Shown here one piece after another: positions 1 to 10,000 of a DNA stretch of 64,000 nucleotides. Made by a program: the position numbers and the translations under genes. Source of the stretch: Lagopus muta (Eukaryota > Chordata > Aves > Galliformes > Phasianidae); assembly GCF_023343835.1 (NCBI RefSeq), contig NC_064447.1, positions 2,170,001 through 2,234,000 of the forward strand. Direction: 5' to 3'. Numbering within the stretch: position 1 is the first letter of the stretch; each line of letters begins with the position of its first letter. The notes under the pieces were generated by a model. The model was not told the origin of the DNA. It did not search any database and saw only the letters and a program-made list of their open reading frames with translations.

Positions 1-855
1 CTGTCTCCAGGGTGGAACAGCCCCAAAGCCCGTGTACCTGGGCCACCAGCAACACATGTGGCTCACCAGCCAGCGTGCTACTCTCTTGGTGCCCTCAGTC
101 ACTTTCCTGGGGGCAGAAAGTAGGGACATAGCCACAGCCACATCTTGTTTCCTTTCTGCCAGGCTCCCCTCCTCCAGGTCTCAGCCATCCAAAGTATTTT
201 CTCACTTCATTCTCAGCTTTTATTCTGCTTCCAAGGGGGAGCTGGTGACTGTGTTCTCAGGTCCCATTAGCAAGCACAAACTAATGTGCCACTCAGGCAT
301 GGCTGTCACTGAGCAGTCCCCATCCCTCAGGACCTGGGAGTGACAGCTCTGTCTCATCCCCATGGGCTCCATTTCTGCAGGCTCTAGCTCCTCCTATGCC
401 CCTGGATGTTTTGGAAGCCCAGGCTCCTACGGCTCCATCTCAAGCTGGGCTCCAAAGGAGATGGGAACCTAGTCCTTTGCAGGGCTTGGTTCGGGTGAGC
501 ACTGTGTGCTGGGGCACAGGGTGTTGGCAGAATGGGTATGACACTGGTAGGGCTCTGTGCCAGTCACTGGCTGGTGGGGGGGGGGGCAAGCCCCCATCAA
601 TTATTCACCTCTGTATTTATAGAGGGAAATGTAATTAATAATGCATGGTGGGGTGTGGCAGGGCTGTTTGAAAGCCTGTCTGGCTGCATCTGAAATATTT
701 ATTGGCTTGCTTTGATGTGGTGCCTCTGCAAGCTATGGCACCCGATCGGCACGGACTCACTGGACAGCATGGCACGTGTGGTCTCTGTCACCCAAGCCGT
801 GCATCCCAGTGAGCCCAGTGCTGGCTGACATCTGCTTACTACCCCTATGTTGCAG
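1..855. other. 5' intron/upstream of FBXL16, no gene seen
   Basis: No exon with usable splice sites and homology was recognised here. The stretch ends in a good acceptor (pyrimidine-rich run then TTGCAG at 850-855) leading into the FBXL16 start exon, so it is most likely the 3' part of FBXL16 intron 1. The 5' non-coding exon and promoter would then lie left of the window. An 11-G run sits at about 576-586. The open frames in this stretch are short and resemble no protein I know. Confidence 0.6.
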
Positions 856-870
856 AGAGACCCGTGGAAG

Positions 871-3800
871 ATGTCGAACCCGAGAAACGGCGACACCAAG
901 CCCCCATGTTTGCCTCGCAATGGACTGGTGAAGATCCCCACACAGCCCAACGGCCTCGGCTCTGCCAGCATCACCAAAGGCACCCCTGCCGTGAAAAACC
1001 GCCTGTGCCAGCCTTCCTCCGTGCCTGCCATCCTCAGCCCAGCCTTAGCTCCCCGCAGCGACCTGCCCATCCCCAGCCTGGCCTCACCGCTGTCCCTGGC
1101 CGCTCTGGCTGGCGTCTCGTCCCCTCCCGGCACCTCCTTGGTGGCACTGAACTCGAGCGAGGCCATTCCAGGCTCTGAGCATCCCTCTCCAGAACGGCTG
1201 CCCGGTTCACCCTCAGAGAGGCAGCTGGTGGTGGATGAGAAGATCCTCAACCGCCTCTTCTGGTACTTTTCGGCTTGTGAGAAGTGCGTGTTGGCACAGG
1301 TGTGCAAGGCGTGGCGGCGAGTGCTCTACCAACCCAAATTTTGGGTGGGTCTGACACCTGTCCTCCACACCAAAGAGCTCTACAATGTCCTGCCTGGTGG
1401 CGAGAAAGAGTTTGTCAGCCTGCAGGGCTTTGCTGTGCGGGGTTTTGACGGTTTCTGCCTCGTGGGCGTCTCCGACCTGGACATTTGTGAGTTCATTGAC
1501 AACTACCCCTTGTCCAAGAAGGGGGTCAAGTCTATGAGCCTTAAAAGGTCAACCATCACGGATGCAGGGCTGGAGGTAGGTGGTCTCAGCACCAGTGAGG
1601 TGGCCAGGGACTGGGGTTGGGTTAGATGCCGGAAAGGTGGCACCATGGGTTGCTCTCAAGAGATGTCCCCATGAGTGCCCCTAATGCTGTCTCCAGAGTC
1701 TGTTTGCACCCAAGGTGAAGGCAAGGTTTGGGGGACAATACTTGATTCCCTGCCACGTGGCAATGCTGCCAGGCTTTGGCACAGCGTGTCCAGATGTGTC
1801 AATCCACAAGCACTACAGCACCTGGAAACAAGCATGCTGCAGTCTGCATGAGCGAGAGCTTTCTCCTTCCCCAGCAAGGGCATGGCCCAGTCATCAGCAG
1901 GCAGACAACACCAGCACCCTACTTGTCCCTCTGCCTGTGACCTGGGATCCAGGAGGGAGCAAGGCTGCTCTCCCAAGCTTTTGGGGAAGGATGTTCATCC
2001 CCATCACCCATGGGAACACCTACAGCCTTTACCTATCCCTTCCAGGAAGGAGCAGCTGTGTGAAGCTGTGGCTGGGCAGTGGGAAGAAGCAAAGAGCAAT
2101 GGGATATAACGCATGATGAGCGATGAGGGAATGGCTTGGAGCTGAATCAGGGGAGGGTCATGGTGGGACTTAGGAAAATGTTCTTCACCAGAGGGTGCTG
2201 GGCATGCAACGTGCTCCCCAAGGCAGTGGGGAGCTGCCAGAGTTCAAGAAGTGTTAGGATAGTGCTCTCAAACATAGGGTTTGGGTGGCCATGTGTGGAG
2301 TCAGCAGTTGGACTCGGTGACCTTTGTGGGTCCCTTCCAATTCGGGATGTTCAGTGATTCTAGGATTCTGTGATTCTATGGTTCTCTGATTCTGTGCTGC
2401 CCCTGGCCAGGTGATGCTGGAGCAGATGCAGGGTGTGGTGCGGCTGGAGCTGTCAGGCTGCAACGACTTCACAGAAGCCGGGCTGTGGTCGAGCCTCAAC
2501 GCCCGCATCACAGCGCTGAGCGTCAGCGACTGCATCAACGTGGCTGATGATGCCATCGCAGCCATCTCACAGCTCCTGCCCAACCTTGCCGAGCTCAACC
2601 TGCAAGCTTACCATGTGACGGACACGGCTCTCGCCTACTTCACCGCCAAGCAGGGTTACACCACGCATACCCTGCGCCTCAATTCCTGCTGGGAGATCAC
2701 CAACCACGGCGTGGTCAACATGGTGCACAGCTTGCCCAACCTGAGTGTCCTCAGCCTCTCGGGCTGCTCCAAGGTGACAGATGATGGCGTGGAGCTGGTG
2801 GCTGAGAACCTGCGCAAGCTACGCAGCCTTGACCTGTCCTGGTGCCCTCGCATCACTGACATGGCCCTGGAGTACATCGCCTGTGACCTGCACAAGCTGG
2901 AGGAGCTGGTGCTCGACAGGTACGGGAGGGTGCCAAGGGTGATGGTGCAGCAGGGTGGCCGTGGGCTGGGGACAATTCATCTGCTTGTCCCATGTCTCCA
3001 CAGGTGTGTGCGGATCACTGACACTGGTCTCAGCTACCTGTCCACCATGTCATCCCTGAGGAGCCTTTACCTGCGCTGGTGCTGCCAGGTAGGGGAGAAC
3101 TAGGGCTGTGCTGCCCACACTGGGAGCCCATGATTGTGTCCACACTGCTGGTGGCATCGGGCTGGAATGGGAGGGGAAATCAGGATGCTGCCATGGGTTT
3201 GCAGCAGAGCCCTGGGAAGACAGGTGATGTGGGGCTGAAAGTATGGGGAGAGATGCAAGACATCTGTAGGCTCAGCAGGGCTCAGCTCCATCATTCTGTT
3301 CCATCCCCCATTCCATCACTCTGCCCCACCGTCGTGTCCCACCATCATGTCCCACCACCATGTTCCACCTCCACATAGAATCATAGAATCACTCAGGTTG
3401 GAAAAGACCTTGAAGATCATCAAGTCCAACCATGACCTAACCATATTCCCTAACTAACAACCCTCTGCTAAATCATGTCCCATCAATCACCTGCCCAGCT
3501 GCAAGGTCATCGAGTAGCACCCACCTGATGGGGACCAGCCCATCACCCTATTGCATTCCCCCATTCCGTTACTCTAACCCAACATATTGCTCCACCACCC
3601 TACTCCATCACTCAGTCCCACCACTCTGCTCCACTCAGCCATGGGATCCATGGGTGCTGTACCCCATTTTTGGCACCTCTGCCTGTCTTCATCCTGGTCC
3701 CACTCCTGTTTCTTTTACAGGTGCAGGACTTTGGCCTGAAGCACCTCCTGGGCATGGGCAGCCTACGCCTCCTGTCTCTTGCTGGTGAGACCTGTGCATG

Positions 3801-4145
3801 AGGTGACGTGGGGCTGGGGGTGTCTGGGAATGGGGACAAGGACGGTCCCTGGGAATGGAAATGAGGGCCCCCATGATGGCAGGGTTCCCGCAGCCCAGGG
3901 AACCTCAAGTCCTGCGGCTCCCACATGGGGGTACAGGGAAGGGGATGGGGACAAGGATGGGAACACCATGGTGACAATGACATTGTCCACCTGCAGGCTG
4001 CCCCTTGTTGACCACCACGGGCCTCTCAGGGCTGGTACAGCTGCAGGAGCTGGAGGAGCTGGAGCTCACCAACTGCCCCGGAGCCACTCCAGAGCTCTTC
4101 AAGTACTTCTCCCAGCACCTGCCCTGCTGCATGGTCATCGAGTAG
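871..4145 (+). CDS. FBXL16: F-box and leucine-rich repeat protein 16
   Basis: Coding exons are 871-1575, 2411-2919, 3004-3088, 3721-3784 and 3997-4145 (1,512 nt, 503 aa; human about 479). The start exon begins at 856 after an acceptor, leaving a 15-nt leader before the ATG. Residues 1-115 are a Pro/Ser/Ala-rich, poorly conserved leader containing the recognisable [11 protein letters not shown]. The F-box-like segment ([18 protein letters not shown]) lies near 120-160. From there to the end run leucine-rich repeats with the family signature L-L-L-x-x-C (for example [17 protein letters not shown]), and the protein ends CMVIE. Family knowledge: FBXL16 binds SKP1 but is described as an atypical F-box protein that modulates other ligases rather than acting as a standard SCF receptor, and it is expressed strongly in brain. 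The product acts in cytosol and nucleus. CR1 pieces lie in two introns, and a short copy of the gene's own 3' end lies in the intron before exon 3721-3784. The extra length over human is in the N-terminal linker. Confidence 0.95.
2122..2395 (+). mobile_element. CR1 LINE 3' fragment in FBXL16 intron
   Basis: The fragment matches the CR1 3' untranslated end: the GGGAATGGCTTGGAGCTG start, the AGGAAAATGTTCTTCACC core, GGTCCCTTCCAATTC, and terminal GATTCTAGGATTCTGTGATT-type octamers (about 2355-2395). It is 5' truncated, in the same sense as FBXL16, and stops about 15 bp before the exon at 2411. Many substitutions suggest an old copy. Left boundary is approximate. Confidence 0.9.
3375..3485 (-). 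mobile_element. CR1 LINE 3' tail, antisense, in FBXL16 intron
   Basis: Reads ATAGAATCATAGAATCACTC then GGTTGGAAAAGACCTTGAAG on the plus strand, which is the reverse complement of a CR1 3' end. It is strongly 5' truncated. On its 5' side (right, about 3486) it abuts a short copy of the FBXL16 stop-codon region. Confidence 0.88.
3488..3541 (+). repeat. 54-bp near-copy of the FBXL16 stop-codon region
   Basis: Aligns without gaps to 4116-4169, the last seven codons, stop and first 24 nt of 3' UTR of FBXL16, with 49 of 54 identical by eye. It reads L-P-S-C-K-V-I-E-stop against L-P-C-C-M-V-I-E-stop. It sits 180 bp before the next real exon and right beside a CR1 tail. No splice acceptor immediately precedes it, so it is more likely filler DNA than a used terminal exon. 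Confidence 0.85.
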
Positions 4146-5469
4146 CGTCCACGTGATGGGGACCAGCCCCCCTAAACCCAGCTGCAACGGCACCCAACCC
4201 ATTTCTTCCCGTCAGCAGGATTAGGGGGGGTGCAAAAGACGCTGCCCATTCAACTGACCCACATGTAAAGCCCCCGCCTCGACGACCTGGATGCCAGCAC
4301 CCCCCCCCCCACACTTGCCACCGAGGGGCCCAGGCACGGCAAGAGGAGATCCCTGCTTTTTGGCACCCATGGGTGCTGCACGGATGGGAGCCTGGGACCC
4401 CCTGCACAGAGCCATGGGCACCCCCGGATGGGAGAAACAAGCCAACCCCCCCCGTGCTGTGCGTCCCCCCTCGCCCATCCATAGGATGCTTTCCTCCACC
4501 CTCGCATGCTCGCTTGCTTCAGTCTCGTGGCACAGCAGGGGGGACAGTGACAAGTGGCACCCGCCACCCTGCTGCCACCCAGCCCCTCCGCACAGCTCTC
4601 CTAGTTGGGCCGTGGTCTCCCTCCCCCCCTCAAACATCACTGTGCCCCATTTCCACTGGGGACAGTGGGGCAACATCCCCTTGATGCTAGGGGCTGTCAT
4701 CCCTTTACTGCCTGGGGAACATGGAGGGATGTGGGGCCACCGCTGCTGTGGCCACCCTATGTCCAGAGGTAATTCATCTGTCTGGGATGGGTCCCACTGT
4801 CCCCATGGGGCTGGGGGTCCGGCCCTGTGCCCCGCTGCGGCTCGCAGGTGGCACGGGGACAGCGGGGTCACCGAGCGAAGGCAGGGGGACGTCACCTCGA
4901 GATGCAACGCCGCTTCTTCCAGACCTAAAGCCATCGCCCGGGTGCCATCAAACCGCCCCAACTGCAGGGCCCAGCCAGCACCTCGGGGTGCCCCACGTGT
5001 TGGGAGCTGGGGGCTGAGCCGGCACGGGGTATGGGCACGGACACGGGCACGAACACGGACACGCTTTCGGGTTGTTTTGCCTTTGTAACGGCCGGGAAGG
5101 AACTGCTGCACCACCCGCCGCCTCCGCTGGCTCCTTTTGTCCAAAACGCCCATTTCTGGTCCCAAAACAGCCTGAGGTTCTGGCCCTGAACGCAGGCTGG
5201 AGTGCTCCAGGTCAGGGTGGCACCCCTAAAGCTGAGAGCACGTCACTATGGGAAGTGGGTGCTGGGCACCCAAAGGGGACAGGTGGGGACGTGTGTGGGG
5301 ACTTCTTCTCACAGGACCGGGGCGAGCAGGGGCAGCCCCCAAAGGAAGATGGAAGTGGGGAGCAAAGCCACAGGTGAGATAGGAGTGGGGTCTGAGGGTG
5401 CCCTGGGCTGGGGAAGCCAGCAGAGCTGGTCCCTCATCAGCACTCCCTGCAGTGCATCCCCTCAGTGTA
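4146..5469. other. FBXL16 3' UTR and flank, no other gene
   Basis: The FBXL16 3' UTR starts at 4146. No AATAAA or ATTAAA was found, so the 3' end cannot be placed; the T-rich TTGTTTTGCC at about 5069-5080 is one candidate region. The rest is GC-rich. Open frames of up to about 314 codons occur on both strands, but they are composition artefacts with no recognisable domain. Confidence 0.5.
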
Positions 5470-6125
5470 CCCCATCCTCCTCCTGTTCATCCACTCCCAC
5501 ATACCACTATGGCACGGTGCACCCCCACACTCCCCAGTGCACTCTCACACTCCGATTCCTCCCTATCTCCAGTGCAGCCCTATATCCTTCATCTCCCCAA
5601 ACCTCTCAGTGTACCATTATACCCCCCACGTATGCCTAAGCTGCAGTGTGCCCCCATAACCCCCCATAACCCCAGTGCCTCCCCATTTCCCCCAGCCCAT
5701 CTGCCATACCTTCCCATAACCCCATGTCCCCTGTGCACCCTCGTGACCCCCCCACATTCCCCTGCCCGTGTCTCCCCATATATCCCAGCACACCCCTAGC
5801 TCTCTCCACACTTCCCACATCCCTGGCTCACATCCCCACTTTCGAATCCAGCCCCCTATAGGCTCCATATCCTCCAATGTACCCCCATATCCCACTGTAC
5901 CCTCTCATATCCCCCACTGCACCCCCAAGAACATCCCAGAGCCATCCATATCCAGTGCCCCACATATCCCATATGCACCACTATATCCCCCCAAGCCTCC
6001 AGACCCCCCCCATAACACCCACATCTCCCTATAACCCCCGGCACACCCTCACATCCCACCATAGCTCCCATATCCCCCAGTGCACCCCTGCCCCCCCCAC
6101 CGTGCCCCCATTCCCCACCACACCA
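5470..6125. repeat. Degenerate C-rich minisatellite upstream of WDR24
   Basis: Loose tandem runs of CCCCATAACCCCAGTGCCCC and CCCATATCCC-type words, about 15-25 bp apart and strongly diverged. The plus strand is almost free of G. The complementary strand carries many GGGG runs spaced by short loops. It ends just before the GC-box array of the WDR24 promoter. Confidence 0.75.
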
Positions 6126-6145
6126 AACGCACTCCGATGCCTTTG

Positions 6146-6268
6146 TGTGGGCGTGGCATAGATAAGGGGCGTGGCTTGGTTAGAGGGGCGTGGCCTGATG
6201 GAGGGCGCGTCCTGACTAAGGGGTGTCGCTTGGTTAAGGGGCGTGGCCTGGCTAGGGGGCGTGACTCG
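6146..6268 (+). promoter_or_regulatory. Tandem GGGGCGTGGC array, WDR24 promoter
   Basis: About seven copies of a 17-20 bp unit close to GGGGCGTGGCTTGGTTAA. Five keep the core GGCGTGG or GGCGTGA; the other two read GGCGCGT and GGTGTCG. The core resembles an Sp1/KLF binding site. The array lies about 30-150 bp upstream of the ETS/GC-box core promoter. Binding is inferred from motif shape only. Confidence 0.7.
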
Positions 6269-6279
6269 ACAGGATGTTG

Positions 6280-6330
6280 CCCCCTTTCCGTAGCGCCGGA
6301 AGGGGCGGGGCTTAGGGCCGGCAGGGCCGG
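6280..6330 (+). promoter_or_regulatory. WDR24 core promoter (ETS + GC box)
   Basis: An ETS site CCGGAAG at 6296-6302 is fused to a GC box GGGGCGGGGC at 6302-6311, a common TATA-less housekeeping layout. The first exon should start just downstream. Its donor is uncertain (GTGAAC near 6396 is one option), and it joins the leader exon whose acceptor is at 6824. Confidence 0.65.
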
Positions 6331-7016
6331 CGGGGCCTGCGGGTCTCGTGCTGCCGGCGGGGCTGCGGTACGGGGGGCGATGGGAGGATCCGAGGGGTGA
6401 ACCCGTGGTGCGTAGAGGGTGACAGCGGGCTCCGAGAGCGTCCTGAGGGAGCTGTGGGTCGGGAGAAGGCTCTGAGGGGGTTCGGAGGAGGCTGTGGGGT
6501 GGCTGCAGGCCCTGGTGGGGCCCTGAGGGACTCAGAGGGGGCTGTCGGCCTGGTTAGGGGCCTGTGGGTGCTGTGAAGGGGCTCTGAGGGGGCCGTGAGC
6601 CACAGCAGGACATGATATGAGGTCATGCGGGTTCTGAGGGGCTCAGGGGAGCTGGCTGGAGGGAGAGGGGCAGGGGGGGAGGTCTGCAGGCAGTCCCTGT
6701 GTCCTGCAGCAGCCCCTGGCCCCACAGGGAGCTGTTCCTACACACACAGGTAGCAGGGAGCCCTGGGGAGCACCCCAAGGAGCGGCCACTGAGCCTGGCG
6801 TGAGCTCTGTCTCTCTCCTCACAGGTACCAAGTGAGCTTTGGCCTCTCTGCTTCCCACACAGTTGATGCAAACCCAGAACACCCCGGAGCCGTGCCCACC
6901 CCTGACCAGCGCTGGCTGAGGGGACACGGGGCGGCCGCTGGGGCTTGGATGCAGCCTGCGGGGCTGCCAGTCTCCGAGCCCGCTCCCAGAGAGGTGACCC
7001 TGCGCCGAGGACGGCC

Positions 7017-10000
7017 ATGGAGAAGATGGCCAGGGTGAGCACGGCCCTGGGGGGCAACACCCTGACAGGGCGCACCATGTTTTGTCACCTGGACGCCCCT
7101 GCCAACGCCATCAGCGTGTGCCGCGACGCAGCCCAGGTGGTGGTGGCCGGCCGTAACATCTTCAAGATCTACTCCATCGAAGAGGAGCAGTTTGTGGAGA
7201 AGCTGAACCTCCGTGTGGGCCGCAAGCCCTCGCTGAACTTCAGCTGCGCCGACGTGGTGTGGCACCAGATGGATGAGAACCTGCTGGCCACAGCCGCCAC
7301 CAATGGCGTGGTGGTCACCTGGAACCTGGGCAAGCCATCCCGCAATAAGCAGGACCAGCTGTTCACCGAGCACAAACGCACCGTCAACAAAGTCTGCTTC
7401 CACCCCACCGAGGTGTATATGCTGCTCAGCGGCTCCCAGGACGGCTACATGAAGTGCTTTGACCTGCGCAAGAAGGACTCTGTCAGCACCTTCTCTGGTA
7501 TGAGCCCAATCTCTTGCTTGTTCCTCTGCCTGCCCAGAACCATGAGGAGGGTTGGAGTCAGCAGGGAGGGAGCCGAGAGGCTTTGGCCGCTCAGCGTGGG
7601 CTTAGTAAGGCTCATTGGGACTGCACCAGGCCCTCCTTCCCTCTTCTCAGGGCTGGGGGACTCCATGTCTCTTCCCACAGCAGTATTGCCAAGGTTTTTC
7701 AGTTCTTAGTTGTTAGCACTGCTGGAGCTGTGTCTCACTGCACCAAAACTTCTCTCCCCGCTCAGGCCAGTCAGAGAGTGTGCGTGATGTGCAGTTCAGC
7801 ATCCGCGACTACTTCACCTTTGCTGCCACCTTTGAGAATGGCAACGTGCAGCTGTGGGACATCCGCCGGCCCGACCGCTATGAGAGGATGTTCACAGCCC
7901 ACAACGGCCCTGTCTTCTGCTGTGACTGGCACCCCGAGGACCGGTGGGTACGGAGTCAGGCCCTGCCAGCTGCTCAAGCTTAGCAGCAGAGAGCCATATA
8001 AATGGCTTGGAGCCTTCCAGAGCAAAGCAGGCTCTCTGACCCCAGCATCTTGCGTTGGTGTTGGAAGATGGAAACAGGTTTTCTTGAGGATGGAGAAAGG
8101 AGTAGGGGGAGCTGGGAGCCTGTCAGTTGAGCTTGGTTTCAAAAGTGCAGGGCGTTACTCTGAGACAGGAGGGAGAGGTGCTGTCTGACCTCGTCGTTTG
8201 AGAGGAGAGGAGTTAGGTCAGTGTGTGGGAGGATGCGATTGCAGCCCAGCTGCCCCCTGTGGTGTGGACAAGTCTCATGGATACATCTGTGTTGTGGGCA
8301 CCACCCGTCCCACTGTCCAGTGTGTCATCATCTTCCTTCATCTTTCTCACAGGGGCTGGCTGGCAACAGGCGGCCGGGATAAGATGGTGAAGGTTTGGGA
8401 CATGAACACCACGCGGGCCAAGGAAATCTACTGCGTGCAGACCATTGCCTCCGTAGCCCGGGTGAAGTGGCGGCCAGAGTGCAAGCACCACATTGCCACC
8501 TGCTCCATGATGGTGGACCACAACATCTACGTGTGGGACGTGCGGCGGCCCTTCATCCCCTCTGCCATGTTTGAGGAGCACAAGGATGTCACCACGGGCA
8601 TCGTGTGGCGTCACCTCCACGACCCCTACTTCCTCCTGTCCGGCTCCAAGGACAGCACCCTTTACCAGCACATCTTCAAGGATGCCAGCCAGCCCATCGA
8701 CCGGGCCAACCCCGAGGGGCTGTGCTACAGCCTTTATGGAGACCTGGCCTTCGCAGCCAAGGAAAGTCTCATCTCCTCCGACTCCAACCGCAAGCCCTAC
8801 ATCGGGGACCGCCGCCACCCCATCTTCTTCAAGCGCAAGCTGGACCCCACAGAGCAGTTTGAGTACATCTCCTCCTCCAGTGCCCTCAGCGTCTTCGAGA
8901 CGGACGTGGAAAGTGGCAGCATGGACTGGTTTGTGCACACTGCCAAGCAGTACGCACTGGCCGGCAGGCCCCTGGCTGAGCTCTGTGACCACAATGCCAA
9001 GGTGGCCAAGGGCTTGGACCGCAACCAGGTGAGCATGGGTGGAGGTACTGGCTCTGCTGTTTGGTCTCTCTGTCCCTTCTCTGCCCTGCAGCTGTCCTCG
9101 GAAGGTGTCACTCAGCCCTAGAACAGATCTGTAGTGCTGTTGCCTACAGCAAGCACAAATTTCTTTCTGTGCCCAGAAACGACGTCCCCGTGGGCCTTCT
9201 TAGCTTGGTAGATTGACAGATGATGGGAGTCGGGCTGCTTTTTAAGAGGTGAAGTCTGACTGCAGCTCTCACACACAGGTGGCTCAAACGTGGACGATGC
9301 TCCGGATCATCTACTCCAGCCTTGGCACCGTGTCATCCACCAACCTCAATCACAGCATGGGGAAGGGCAGCAACACTCTCCCACTCATGAACAGGTAACG
9401 GAGCAGTTCCACAAGCAGCAGAGCAGAATCCCAGCCTCAGTCCCATGCTGCTATGTAGGATGGTATCATCTGAGTGCAGCTGTTTCCCATATAGGTATGA
9501 GAAGAGAGGGCCAGCCTGGCCTTGAGCCTTGTGGGCTTCTGCTGTTGTTTCCTTTGTCTGAAACAGGATATGAAGCTGGCTGTGTTGGGGTTTGGGGATG
9601 CGGAATGCCCCCCTCCCCTTCTTGCTGCAGTCAGAGAGGTCTTCCTCTTCTGAAGGGAGAGCACAGCTCCTCTCTGTTTGTAGTTCATGGGGTTTGGAAC
9701 CTCATTGTGTACTGATGCAGCAGGAAAACTTGTTTTTCCTCTTCCAAATGACATATGAAAGTGAGGAGTGAGGGCTCCTAATTAGTTCTTAGACCTGAAA
9801 GGGCTGGGCTCCCAGGATAAGCAGCAAAGACTCCAATAGCTTCAAACATTGCCCTGCCACCAGCCAAGTTCTGCAGCCAGACAAGTCACTGCCATCACCT
9901 CAAAACCGCAGATCCAGACTGGAAAGCGTGGCTCTGCGTCAGCTCCTTTCAGTTCCTTTTCTGTCCTGGTGGAGCCCGTGAGCAGCGATGCGTAACAAAT

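Noticed and set aside
4221-5165. 314-codon antisense open frame behind FBXL16
   Set aside because: GC-rich sequence suppresses stops. No recognisable domain, no splice or poly(A) context, and competing open frames on the other strand.
8213-8992. 259-codon antisense frame opposite WDR24
   Set aside because: It is the complement of a conserved WDR24 coding exon; the sense product is clear.
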